From Vitis vinifera (lineage: Eukaryota > Streptophyta > Magnoliopsida > Vitales > Vitaceae), in NCBI RefSeq assembly GCF_030704535.1, contig NC_081818.1:24529001-24593000 (forward strand): DNA of 64,000 nucleotides, given 5' to 3'. Shown here piece by piece: positions 13,310 through 25,544 of this stretch; position 1 is the first letter of the stretch; the number at the start of each line of letters is the position of its first letter. The notes beneath the pieces were generated by a model. That model was not told the DNA's origin, ran no database searches, and saw only the letters and a list, made by a program, of their open reading frames with translations. Made by a program: the position numbers and the translations under genes.

Positions 13310-14710
13310 AGTTTCAATTACTATCCTCCTCAAATTATAAATTTAGTTAATCTTTATTAATTTTTTTAATCAGGGATTTTTCTACAATACTCCCGAGGTG
13401 CTCCGATGGAGGGGGACACCCTCTGCCGACACGTGGAGGTTGTGTGCCACGGGCTTTGGATTATTATCTCTTCAAGTCAACTTAATGGGTGAATCCTAGT
13501 GGTTGGATCAGAACCTTTTTTCCAGTCCCATTTATTTTTTTCTTCCATTTTAATAATATAAGCTGCTGGGATGTGTCTAGGAAACTGAGGATTAAGCTCA
13601 AAGCTGAGAATAATTGAAGTGAGAGCCTGAGAGATGATTGATTAAGGTTAACTCAGCTGAGCTGAGCTGAGCATATTTTCAGGATGGCACCCAGAAATAT
13701 CACTCTACATACAAAGTCATAAAAATTATGCTAAAGTGAGAAAGAACTACTCAATGATTGATTAAAATATGGGCATTTTTTTTCTGGTGATAGATGGGGA
13801 ATAAGTTCCCAGATGGAATGGGTCAAGAGCCTCAGCCTTTTCTTTGGAGAACCATGTCTGAAAGATTGCCTATATTTGACAACACAAACAACTTTAATTT
13901 AAATATTGTACATGCTACTAAGAAAATGATTTGATTCTCTTGGTGCAATCAACTATGCTTTCTTTTTTGGGTTGGCGGGGCTTATTGGCAAGCAATTGTT
14001 ATCCATTCTTATGAATGCATATTCTTACTTTTTTGACTAACCCACCAAAGGGAGCCCATATTTCCATGATTTTTCAGTTTTCAGTTCATGCCTGCAAGCT
14101 CACATGGAGGTGGGCAGCTTTGTTTTCCTTTTCTCTTGAAACAAGTATGAAAAAGAAATCAAAAGCCGCATACAAAGCCTTTTTAATTCAATCAATGGAA
14201 ATGCAAATGATTTAGTCTGAGACCCTCAGCATTCATGCCAGTGCTGTATTCAAAAGAAGTTGTTATGAAAAGAATCTTAATGGTTTTTTTTCTCTTCTTC
14301 CCTTCCTTTATTCCTTTCATATAGTGATATAATAATAATCCCACCTTACCAACAGGATTGAAAAAGAACATTTTGTAGAAAATATAAATTTTGAAAAAAA
14401 AAAAAAAAAAAAAGTAAATGGGTTACAATACAGTTCCAAGAATTTGGGAGGGAAGTTGATTTGAAACTAATTGAAGCAAATCCCAATCAGAAATGGGAGA
14501 AGGGTTTTCATACCAACCTTTAGAGTTCAAAATTAGGGTTCTAGATACACATGCGTCTCACGGCACAAAAAGCTTCAAACCCTTGAGACCTTTACAACTC
14601 AAAGACAACACAGCCGTTGGACCAAAATCTCATGTGTGCTTTTTTTCTACTTGTCCATTTTTTCCAGGAATTCATATGTTATGTTTCCGACTTTCGTTAT
14701 AACATTGATT
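13310..14710. other. Intergenic stretch, no gene seen
   Basis: This is upstream DNA of the Nudix gene. A perfect A-run is at about 14394-14413. No coding or RNA gene was recognised. Confidence 0.6.
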
Positions 14711-16000
14711 ATCTCATATTTGTCTTATTCTTTTATATTTTAATAATCATTTTATTTATTTGTTTATATCTTGATTTCATATATTTATAATATAAAAAAG
14801 TAAAAAAAGTCAATGTACTCCTATCTAAATTTCTCTACTTTATTGCTAAACAATAGTGGATATTGTACTTAATGCGGTTTTAACCACAGATTGCTTGGTC
14901 TAATTGTCAAATTTAGGTGCCAACCTTGATCGAGATAAAAGTTTCAATAATTACTACCTTACCATTTCTTCTAATGTTTTTTATTTGGGAACAAGATAAA
15001 AAAAAAAATAGTAGAGGTTGTCATTTTAAGAACATTTTCCAAAAAATGAAAGTAATCATATTTGTCGTATTCGTTCATACCTTAATCTCATTTTCTTATA
15101 TTTTAATAATAATTTTATTTATCCGTTTATATCTTGACTTCATATATTTATAGATTGACTCATGGTTTTTCCAATCAATTGGGTCAAAATAGCATTGAAC
15201 CGAGGTTGGACCGCTTGAACCGATAGTCCAATCGATGAATCGAACAAACTAATCAATTCCCTTCGAATCAACCGGTTCAATTATTATTATTTAAAAAAAA
15301 AACAGCATCAAAATGATGCCGTTTTCGAGGGTATATAATAAAAATCAAAGCTACAAATTGCAAACCCTCCCTCATGGGCCGTGACAGCCAGACAGCTCTC
15401 GCTAACAGTAATTACAAGCTGACAACCCTCCATGTCGTCGTCTTTTCCCAATTCCCCTCGTCGCGTTGGAAGTCGACGTTGGAAACCTCCTCGTCGTTGA
15501 AAACAACCCTGATCGACTAGTACCCCGTCTCCCCTCTCCCGATTGTAAACATCCCACACCTCTTAGCGGCTGTGAATGGAGGAATTTAGATAGAATTTAT
15601 TAATTTATTATTTTTTAATAATATATATAAATAATAAAATATATATATTTATGACGTCACCGGTTCGATCGTCAATCCGATCAATGAACCATGAATCAAT
15701 AACTTTTTCAATTCAATAACTAGTTCGATTATGAAAACGTTGAATTGACTTTATAAGAAAAATGAAAAAAAAAAAAAAGAAAAGCCGACACAACCACATT
15801 TATTGTACTTTTCATGTTTGTAACCATAGTTTGTTTAGTCTAATTGTCAAATTTAGACCCCTACCTCGATCAAGATAAAAGTTTCAATAATTATTGCATG
15901 AGTACCCAACCATAAGTTTTTTACATGGGAACAAGGAGGAAAGAAAAAAAAAAGAAAAAAGTAGAGGTTGTTATTTTAAGAACATCTTCCAAAAAATTTC
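14711..16000. repeat. Tandem repeat of about 360 bp, second copy split by an insertion
   Basis: Two segments recur in the same order and orientation. Segment B (14711-14790) returns at 15084-15152, with the shared end CATATATTTATA offset by 363 bases. Segment A (from about 14879, containing TCTAATTGTCAAATTTAG and GATAAAAGTTTCAATAATTA) returns from about 15820, offset about 941 bases. The extra 580 bases or so correspond to a block at about 15153-15752 that has no counterpart in copy 1. The layout B-A-B'-insert-A' is therefore a tandem duplication later interrupted. Confidence 0.65.
15153..15752. mobile_element. Probable non-autonomous element inserted in the tandem repeat
   Basis: Both ends are rich in related motifs of the type ACCGGTTCGAT / AACCGGTTCAAT, with GATTGAC at the left end and TTGAATTGAC at the right. 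The more GC-rich interior (15300-15570) contains ATGATGCCGTTTT and a long frame with no recognised domain. It breaks copy 2 of the surrounding repeat, which supports insertion. Exact ends and any target duplication were not resolved, so the class is unknown. Confidence 0.45.
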
Positions 16001-16035
16001 AAATAAGTAAGCATTTTAAGAAGGTGAAACAATAT

Positions 16036-16950
16036 AGGATTTGTTTGTTAACCATTTTTCCAAAACAGTTTTTAGGAATAGTTTTTTTAGAACAAAAATT
16101 TATTTGAAAACCTAAAATAATTTTTATATCTAGTGTTTTATTTTTAATCATTTTATATATTTGTATAATTATTTTTTAAAAATAACCTTAAAAAGATAAA
16201 TGAAAATAATTAAAAGATGTTTTATGAAAATATTCCGCTTTTTTTTTCTTAAAAATAAAAAAAAAACAAAAAATAATTTGTTGGTATCAAATGTGTTTTC
16301 TTTTTTTTTTTTAAAAAAAAAGAAAATTATTTTAAAAAATAATTATGGTCTGTTTGATAATTGTTTTTGAAAATAATTCTAAAAAATAGTTTTTAAGAAT
16401 AGTTTTTGAAAATTGTCTCTAATTTTTGTATAATAAAAATTTGTTTAGAAACTTAAAATGTTTTTAATCTATTTTTAATGTTTTTAAATGTGTTTAAATT
16501 TTTTTTTTTTATATAAAGTGTTTTATTTTTAATCCTTTCACATGTTTGTACAATATTATTAAAAAAACACTCAATTTGATAATAGGTTTTTTATTATCAT
16601 TTTTTTTTTTATATTTTTTTGTTTTGGATGAAAAAAAAGGTCTCAAAAACAATTATCAGTGCCTTGCTAACTATTTTCAAAAATAATTTTAAAAAATTAT
16701 TCTATATTGTCTATAAAATAAAAATACGTTTAAAAACCTAATATATATTTAACTTATTTTTAAATATATTTTAAAAATAATTTTTATGTATAATATTTTA
16801 TTTTTAATAATTCTATGTATTTATATAATTATTTTTTAAAATAGTCCTTAAAAATAAGTAAAAATAATATAAAAAAATAAGTAAAAATGTTGTTTAAAAA
16901 CATTTTTTAAAAATAAAAAATAAAAGATAATTTTTAATTATTAAACATAT
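16036..16950. repeat. Cluster of three MITE-like AT-rich elements
   Basis: Three adjacent copies (about 16036-16330, 16347-16680 and 16662-16950) share an order of motifs: a TTTGATAATTGTTTTTGAAAA-like edge, then AAAAATTTGTTTAGAAACTT, TTTTTAATTATTTTA-like tracts and a closing reversed edge. Similar sequence recurs at about 40309-40490, 53100-53470, 55145-55545 and 56840-57250. The pattern matches a short inverted-repeat transposon family that is abundant between plant genes. Individual boundaries are approximate. Confidence 0.55.
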
Positions 16951-16999
16951 TTATTGATTTATTTTTTCTACATGTTGTCCTGAACATTCATCACAGTGA

Positions 17000-18350
17000 T
17001 CCCGTTTTCGTGTCTTTCAAGTTTTTTTCTTTTTGAAAAAAAAAACGGTAATAAAGAGAAGGGAGCCCACACATAATTAAAGATGACAATGACATGACAT
17101 GACAACCACATGCATGCCGACATACATAATCAAGTTGGTCAGAGTTCCTCAATTTACAATTCACAATGGCCCATTGCCCATCGCCCATCGAAGTATTGAA
17201 CTTTAGTTTGTGAACACCAAAGGGCGTAGGGAGGAGTGAATCCATTCAATGAAGAGTGAATCCTGGTATTATTTTAATCCCTGGGTGTAAAAAACCAGAG
17301 TTGACCATAGGGTCAGGGTTAATCGACAGGTCCTGACGGTGGTGCCGGGACCAAAGTCAGAGGAGTTAATAAGGAGAGCCATAGAATAACATAAAAACAG
17401 GCCTGGCAATAATGGCGGTTGCATCACCCACGTGCCTCCGTGTGGTCTGGTGCGGTGTGCTTCCGCCGCTGCTTCCTCAAGCCACTGGTGCCTGGGCGGT
17501 GGTTACAACTTACTGGTTGGTTAGTTTGTATTCAAACCTGGCGGTCTGGTCTCTCCACGGAGTTTCGAGGTAGACATTAGATGACAATAACATTTCCTTC
17601 TCCGGGTTTCGCACAGTCGCTTGCGATCATTTCCTTTTGAATCATTTTGCATCCGCTTTGGTCGACCTCATCATTGATTGTAGCAATGCCTCGAGAGTGG
17701 TGGGTATGGGAACTGGGAAGGATTGGTGGACGTTGTCTTTGTTATTAATGAAAAAATTGATAAATAAATTTTCATGTGAATATCTTTTTGGGGATTTTGT
17801 AAAATAAATATGATGCTTTCAAAATTATTCGAGTCCACATTGGTGGGAGGAAAGGGGTGAATAGGAATATTGAAAGCAGTTGTCACGCCCAGCAACCTTA
17901 GTGCCACCATTCGAGCCAAGGGGCGAGGCTGACATAAATATTTTTGAAAAATAATTTTAGTATTTAAATCAAAATGTCTTTTCAAAAATCAACTTTTAAT
18001 AGATATTTTAAGTTTGATGTAATTGAAATTAAGAAAAAGTACATTTTCACACACTCCGTTTTTTCTTTTTTTTTAAAAAAGAAAAAGATGAAATACGAAC
18101 CCTTGAAAGTCAAGGCTAAAACCCCGATGGTAAAAAAAAATACCTTAATTGAAAAGTGCATATAATTTTAATTATTTTTAAATTTATATAATAATTTTGA
18201 ATTTTATGAACTTGAATTCATATTTTTAAGTTTCTTTTCATATATGCATGTGAAAACACAATATTCTCCGTGAAAGTAATTACGAAACCATCATATTTTA
18301 ATAATTTTTTAAAAAAATAAATAACATTTTAGTCGAAAATCACTAGATTT
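17000..18350. other. Intergenic stretch, no gene seen
   Basis: A moderately GC-rich patch at about 17280-17700 includes a G-box-like CCACGTGC near 17430, but no gene follows it. Open frames here lack domain features. Confidence 0.5.
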
Positions 18351-18359
18351 AATCCAAAA

Positions 18360-19130
18360 TAGACATAATTATACACTAAAACATGACATGAGTCTTATAA
18401 TTTACTCAAATTAGATATAATTGTGTGTAATTGCGTGGAATGATGTAACTCATTCAATAAGTCATATTCCAATTTGACTCTCAACTCATCCAACATATTT
18501 AACTTGTTTACTTAATCATGCCAAAATGGCTTATTTATGACCCAACATGTTTTATAAGTATTTAACCCATATAAATTTATCAATTTTATATGTTTAAAAT
18601 TATAAAAATTAAATATATTTTTAATTATAAATATCATATAATTAAATAGCTAAGTAAATTTTTATGTATTTCATTGTAAAGATTAAAAATATTTTATAAT
18701 TAAAACGCTAAATAAAATAATAAATAAGTGTAAAATTAAATTTTAATTTACTTTCTACGTTGTAAATATATTATAAATAAAATTAAATAATAAAAATAAT
18801 TAAGATTGTAAAAAATTTAAAATTTGAAAATTAAAGGAACTAACAAATAAATATTAAAATATTAAACTTAAATAAAATAAATGAGTTATAATCATATTAA
18901 CAAGTTTAATAAGTTAAAATCGTGTTAATAATAAGTTAAAATCGTGTTAATAAGTTGTCCGTCTTAATTCATTCCCAATCTAACTCAATTAATTTATTAA
19001 ACAATTTATATCATTTATCTTTATAATTAACTAATCATGTTAAACAAATTGTATTTGGGCTAAGTAAATTTTTACTATTTTTTATCTTAACACGACACAA
19101 ACTCAACATGGCACTACCTATTGTCATTCA
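18360..19130. repeat. Repeat element with CATGACATGAG / ACACGACACAAAC ends
   Basis: The element starts with ACATGACATGAG-type sequence, has an AT-rich centre with short direct repeats (AAGTTAAAATCGTGTTAATA near 18905-18950), and ends with TTAACACGACACAAACTC. Related sequence is seen at about 53870-54320 and 57820-58340. It is probably a non-autonomous DNA transposon family; no coding capacity is visible. Confidence 0.45.
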
Positions 19131-19539
19131 AAAGTGTTGGTTTAATCCTATTTAAGGAACGAGTCATCATACTCAAATATTTCAAATTTTCTAGGTAGAA
19201 TGTAGTGTGTTTAGGATATTACTCTTGTCTTTTTTTCTTGAATAACTATCTACATGTGTTGGGGTCCTTTGCATACGCAAGATCCTTTTCTACACTTGAA
19301 TATTGAACTTTTAAGTCACCAAATTTGCACCAAAACCAAAATTAAGAGATTAAGAATAATTATCCATAAGGAGTCGAAACAACTAGAGAAGTAAATCAAT
19401 TCATTAGGTATTCTCTTAAGTCTATCTCATTGTAGACCTAACTTACTAGACTAAACAAAGTATAAACAAAAGGCCTTTTATTAATTTAGTTAGAACATCG
19501 AGTAAAAGCATAATATAACATTGATCAAATAATTCTCTT

Positions 19540-22500
19540 GTAGATAGTTACCCTGAATTAACATGTTGGATACCATCCTGGTGGTATGTCAATTACAATG
19601 GGAACACTACGAAGTTTCATAAAAAAAAGCCTTTGGATCTAGAAACTATCATTGATCAGTTCACACCTTATAATTAAAAAGTGTGTAACATGTTTGATAG
19701 CCTACAAGGTATTCATTGTTGATGTCTATGATGGATCCTATCATATTGATGGTCTATTAGATTGGTATGGTAAGACCTATGCTAGATGAAACCTACTTAC
19801 ATTTTTTTTCTTTCTAAGCAATAATATTAACGGATTGTTGAGTATTGATCAAGCTTCTTTCCTAAAATTCGCAGAGACACCTATTCATAAGGAGCTTACA
19901 TACAATGGCTATTAAGTTATGAACTCAAGCTTAATATCTCAACAAAAAATCTATAAGAATGAATTTGGAACATTTTGTAGTTAGTTTGTATTTGGCCAAA
20001 AGGAAACTAAGCCTTCATCCAAGCAAAATTAGGAGAAATTTTACCTTAATAAAAAAGGAACATATGGAAAATATAGACAAAATGAAAAAAAAAATCTATT
20101 GAAAAACCTCATAAAATAAAAAATAAAAATTGAAAACTTCTTCACACTCAAATCAAGTGTGCTTTAAATGTGGAAAAGTTAGACATTTTAAGAAAGACTA
20201 TAAGGTAAAAGGCTATTACTTGAATGTTTCAGATAAGTTAAAAGATATGTTATGTGATTCAATGCCAAACATTTCAAAATCTAAATCCATAAACTAATTG
20301 AATAATCAAGATGATATTAACCATCTTCAAAAAATTGATGAAAGCATAAGTCAAACTTCTAGTGATTAGGAAGAATGTATCAAGAGCAAGTGTAAATGTT
20401 ACCTTAAGCTTATAAATGTTATCATCGAAGAAAAGAATTAATTTTAGAATTACAGAATGAAGTAGAAGACTCTTCGATAAAAGTAAAGTCGTATGAAATT
20501 TGTAAGAAATCTATCCACAAACTAAAAAATAAGAAGACTATAAAACCTTATAACTTGGATGAAATTTAATCAAGGTTTAGCCTTAACTCTTTTAAGGAAG
20601 TAACAATTAAATGTCTCCAAGACGAAATAAGACAATATAAAGCAAAAGTAAAAGAATTCAAAAGATACACTGACATCGAGTTAACAAATCTCTTAGACCA
20701 AATAAATAAAAGCTTCAGTAATGATAAGTCAAATGTACAAGAATCATAAAAAACTAATGAAGTTTTAGTAAGTAAAGAATCATAACTTAATGTCATAAGC
20801 AAAGTAATTTTTCAAAAATGGAATGTTTCCTTAACAGTTGTCATTACCAAAAAATTCACCATCAAGACTATAACCTTAATAGATTTAGGAGCAGCTTTAA
20901 ATTGTATTAAAAAAAGATTAGTTCCAACTAAGTATTATGAAAAAACTAAAGAAACCTTTTACAATGTTAATGGAACTAGGCTTAATATTAATTACAAGTT
21001 ATCTAAAGCATATATTTGTAATCAAGGAATATGCATCTAACAACCCTTTCTTTTGTTTCAAGACCTCAAAGTAGATAACCAAGGGATAAAAATGGAACTC
21101 CTAAATTGGGAGATTCTCTTTCAATTTACCTATCCTCCATATGAAAGCAATCCAAATGAATTAAGGTCCACACTTATTTCTAGAAGAATTCACAACCATA
21201 TTAACTTTTTAGTCTTAGAAGTTGGTCATAAAAGAATAGAAGAACAATTAAAGGTTAAGAAAACCCAAAAGGTCATCCAAAGGTTTAAAGAAAAGATAGT
21301 TAAAGACGTCTAGTCAAAATCCCCGATGCATTTTGGTATAGAAATAAGCATGAGATGGAACTACCTTATAACCTAAAATTTAGAGAAAAAGATAATCCTA
21401 CTAAGTCAAGACCAATCCAAATGAATCAAGAATTATTAAGATACAGTGAAACTAAAATATGTAAACTCCTTAATAAAAAAACTACTAGGAAAATCTAAAT
21501 CTCCTTGGAGTTGTTCTACCTTTTATGTTCAAAAGCAAGCATAACGAGAAAAATGAGCACCTAGGCCTGTAATTAGTTATAAACCTCTTAATGATGTATT
21601 AAGATGGATTAAATATCCTATCTCAAACAAGGTTCTTCTCTAGAAATTAGTTAAGTCCAAAAAAATTTTAAGTTTGATATGAAATCAGGATTTTGCCAAA
21701 TCCAAATTGTTAAGAAATATCATTATAAGACAACCTTTAATGCACCCTTTGGACACTATGAATGAAATGTTATGCCTTTTGGACTTAAAAATGCACCCTT
21801 TAAATTTCAAAATATAATGAATGAAATCTTTTATTTTTATTTAGACTGCCTCATTGTTTGTCAAGGACAATGGTTTAAGTTTATTAGCTTCCAAGATAAA
21901 TCTTTACCAAACTAAAATTAGTTTTGTAAGACATCATATTTACCAAGGAGCCATAACTTCAATTCAGAGAGTAATCCAGTTTGTTGATAAGTTTCCTAAC
22001 AAGGTTAAATATAAAAAATAATTATAACATTTCTTTGGAAGTCTTAACTATGTTTCAGATTTTATCAAAGAACCAAGTTAGATTGATGCCCCTTTAAGAC
22101 ATAGACTTAAAAAAGGATCTTCCTCCATGGACTAAAGAGCATATTAGAATCGTTATACTTATTAAGACTAGAGTGAAGACTTTACCTTACCTAAACATAG
22201 CCAACCTAGAAGCTTTCAAGGTTGTTAAAATAGATGTTTCAGAAATAGAATATGGTAGAATCATTAAGCAAAAGGATGGTGATAGGAAAATATTAGTAAT
22301 TTACTTCAAGAACATGGAACCAAGATAGCTCAACTACAATACCATTAAAAAAAATTACAAATTGTTTTATACATTTCAAAATTTCAAAATGATTTTTTAA
22401 ACCAAAAGTTTTTAATCCATGTTGGTTGCAAATTATCAAAATCAATTTTACAAAAAGATGTTAAAAATATAACTTTTAAGTAATACTTTCACTAGATGAC

Positions 22501-22620
22501 AAACTATTTTAAGTATCTTTGATTTTCAAATTGATTATATCAGAGGAGTAAGGAAGTCAATGATTTCCTCACTCATGAATTTTTGCAGGGTTCACAAGAA
22601 TACACCCTAAAAAGACAACC
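19540..22620 (+). mobile_element. Decayed endogenous caulimovirid-like (pararetrovirus) element
   Basis: Conceptual reading across frames shows, in order: a coat-protein-like region with a damaged CCHC zinc knuckle (about 20158-20205, last Cys replaced by Tyr), an aspartic-protease-like site (about 20875-20925), a reverse transcriptase (about 21540-21870), and a connection plus RNase H region (about 21950-22610). The order and the RT/RNase H wording resemble Caulimoviridae of the petuvirus/florendovirus kind rather than Ty3 retrotransposons, and no integrase follows. Many stop codons and frameshifts break every domain. The longest intact frame is 86 codons (21053-21313), so the copy cannot make a functional protein. 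No tRNA primer site or terminal repeat was found; the ends are estimates. Confidence 0.75.
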
Positions 22621-23744
22621 CAACATATATATATTGACTTATAAGTAGATACCAAGATATAAGACTTGGTTGGATAGCATTCCACATGTACATTTAATAG
22701 CAAGTAAAAGTAATTTTATATTTGAGAACTATATTTAAAATATTTCATTAAATATAAAAAAAATTATTCTTTTTTAATTTTTAACTAAATAAAAATATAT
22801 TCCCACATCACCTTTGAGGAAAGCCATAATCATCCTATTCCTCTAACCCAAGTTCTTCAAAATGTGAATAAAAAATCACACTAAAAAGTGTAAGACACCC
22901 TTAAAAAATTACCCTTAACCTTTAAAGGTTGAAGCTCTCCCAAACTGAACTTTAGTCTATTTAATTTTAATATCATTTTAAAATAAGGTTTTAATATTCT
23001 TACTTTAGTATCTATGCACATACCAATACATTATTTCAAGTACTCGTGACTACAGGAGTTTTCTTTCCAATTGTCAAAAGATTAATGCATTGTTGATCTT
23101 CATCCCCCAAAGTCACAACACTCTTTTATACGCAATCTAATCAATAATGTCAAGCAACATGTGAACCATATACTACAAATATAAAAAAGATTGAGAAAGG
23201 GCAAACCAGACACCCCACAACCTGCCATCAACACCAGCCTGATGAGAAATCAATCCATTCAAGAGCACATGCCATGGAAATATTCAAGAAATTGCATGAA
23301 AACTTAAAAAAATCATTAAAACGTTTTTGTATTTTCCTGCAAAATGTATATATTTAATGATTAGAGTTTTATTGTTATATGCTTCATAATTTATGAAGGC
23401 CAGTTTTTGTTTACAGTATATGTTACTGTCTGATTGTGATCTTGTCCCGGCATGGGTTCAAATTTTCAACACACGTGCCTGCCGCTACAAACAAAGAGGC
23501 TGTTAACCTCCATGTGGCAAGATAGAGATGGGTATTTATTTTTATTGAACTTTTTTTGGGCACAAAGTTTTTAATTAATATTATCTAGTTGAAGGAGAGT
23601 AAGTAGAAGAGAGGAGACGTGAGATAACAAGGCATTAGAGGGTGGGAGGGGTATAAGGCTCCAAGTAGGTTGGTAAGCAAAGGAGAATCTACCAGCCTTA
23701 TCTACAAAATGGGGATGGGGATAAAATAGTGACAGAGGAAGAGA

Positions 23745-23779
23745 GGGGGGGGTGGTGGTGGGGGGGGGGGGGGGGGGGG
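23745..23779. repeat. Poly-G tract
   Basis: Eight G (23745-23752), a GGT run, then twenty consecutive G (23760-23779). It could form a G-quadruplex on the plus strand or an assembly-sensitive homopolymer. Confidence 0.8.
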
Positions 23780-24270
23780 AGCGTTTACCTGAGTCAGCCC
23801 ATTTTGGAGCCTTTATCAAGACATTATATGAGGCCAATTGTCCTCCCAATGTCATATCGCCAAACCAACTACTGCTACTTCTTGCTACCATAAATGATTA
23901 ACACCACAGCTTTCCACTCACAAATGTCAACATTAATGGCCTTCATTCTCTTATATTTTCTACTTCCACCCAAACTAGAACTCTGATCGATTTGTGCAGG
24001 CTCTATGATGGCACCAGTATAATTTTAGACTATAGAGGATACGACTGGTCTGCAACCTCTTCTCCTAATCTTGGGGGGGTCCCTTTGTCTTTTTATAGTC
24101 TCGGAGCTTATCAAACAACACACTTCCGTGTAGTCCCCATCCCTTTGCCATGAACTTTGATATTTAAAATGACTGTTTCAAACGAGCCAGATGGCATCAG
24201 ATTCTTGGAGTCCAATCATTCGAGTAGGCTCCAAATAGAAGGGATTGGCTTCTATTTGATAAATTGATAC

Positions 24271-24342
24271 ATGATAAGACGGCAAATGTTTTAAGTGCTT
24301 GAATATAAAATGATAAGACGGCAAATGTTTTTAAGTGCTTGA
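24271..24342. repeat. Short tandem duplication, 39-bp period
   Basis: ATGATAAGACGGCAAATGTT begins at 24271 and again at 24310. Both copies continue through TTAAGTGCTTGAA with only one T inserted, so the duplication is recent. Confidence 0.85.
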
Positions 24343-24609
24343 AAGTTGAAACTGACTAAGTAGTGGGCTTTTCTGGCCTGGTAGAAGTCATTTGGAGGCC
24401 TAATGATGTTAGCTCTTAGGCTTCAATTTTGTGGTCACAACCTCCCTATGCTTAACGCAAGGCATGTGCTCTTTAATTTCCAACTTGCTCCCAAAAACAA
24501 CCGGCATCGGGCAGGAAACCCAAAGGATAAGATTTCCAGAATTCCAGGCAGTCAACATGCCAGCAAAACAAGATGATGAATACCTTTCTCATACCCAACT
24601 AAGAGTACA

Positions 24610-24840
24610 TTTTTGGCAGTGCTATTAATATAAATGTTTTCTCTAAAATTTGGAAAAAAAATTTATAGGTATTTTTGGAAGAATCGTATGTCAAAATGCT
24701 TCTTCAAGAAGCACTATAAATGATTTTTTAACTTTTTAAAAATAATTATAAACTTTGCCAAACAACTGATTTTTCTTCAAATAAGCTTTTTATGTTAGCG
24801 GTGCTTTCTAAAAGCCCTGTAAAAGAGACTCTTAAGTCTT
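24610..24840. repeat. MITE-like element
   Basis: It begins TTTTTGGCAGTGCTATTA and ends GTGCTTTCTAAAAGCCCTG. Its interior CACTATAAATGATTTTTTAA is also found around 55090-55120. The ends are roughly inverted. Confidence 0.4.
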
Positions 24841-25544
24841 ATACAAGAAGCACACCATCAAAAGTGAACACAAATTAGGCAGTTAATTAAACAACAGACT
24901 GAGTTTGCAGCGACGGAGAGCCTTCAAGTCATCGGGAACTGGTTGGGACTTAGGATCAGGTAGGGAAAACACGCTTTGATATGCAGTGAGGGATGGTTGT
25001 CACTGGACACCAACTTCAAGAAGACCTAGGTGAATCATGGGATGGCAGATGCATATTTCAATGGATACAATTTTAAGTTGTTGGGCTTGGTTTCCAAATC
25101 CCAATCCTTAAATAGGAGGGTGTTTTAAGCGAAAAGAGCAATTTACTTAAATGGATGATAATTTAACTGAGAAAAAAAAAGGAAAAATAAAGATTCATTA
25201 GTCTGAAATTGGTCTTTCAGGCCTGATTAATCATAAAAGATGGCTATAAATGGCACATGGATACAGCCTCCTCTGCAAAACAGCCTAGACTGATCAAACA
25301 AGCTGAAGTTTCTGTAGGGCAAAAACAAATTGGTATTGATTTGAAATCAAATTTTTAAGGCCAATTGATGTTCGCAAGGAAATTAGGTTTGGTTTGATGT
25401 CAAATCTTTTTGGCTAATTATCACAACCCATACGCAGAACAATACTCACAAACTTCCAACACTGCCTAACCACCAAGGATAATAAAAATTATCATTTTTT
25501 ACCAGTAAAACAGGACAAATAAAGCATCGCACCCACACAATCTT

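Larger units (their letters stand above)
22625..25540. other. Intergenic stretch with scattered small repeats, no confirmed gene
   Basis: This lies between the viral relic and the LINE. It contains a poly-G tract (23760-23779), a short direct repeat (24271-24342) and a MITE-like patch (about 24610-24840). An exon-like frame on the minus strand ends at about 23790 and is treated under findings. Confidence 0.5.

Noticed and set aside
17671-17985. 104-codon minus-strand frame
   Set aside because: Low-complexity N- and C-terminal parts and no domain. The CQPRPLARMVAL piece may be repeat-derived, but no repeat ends were found.
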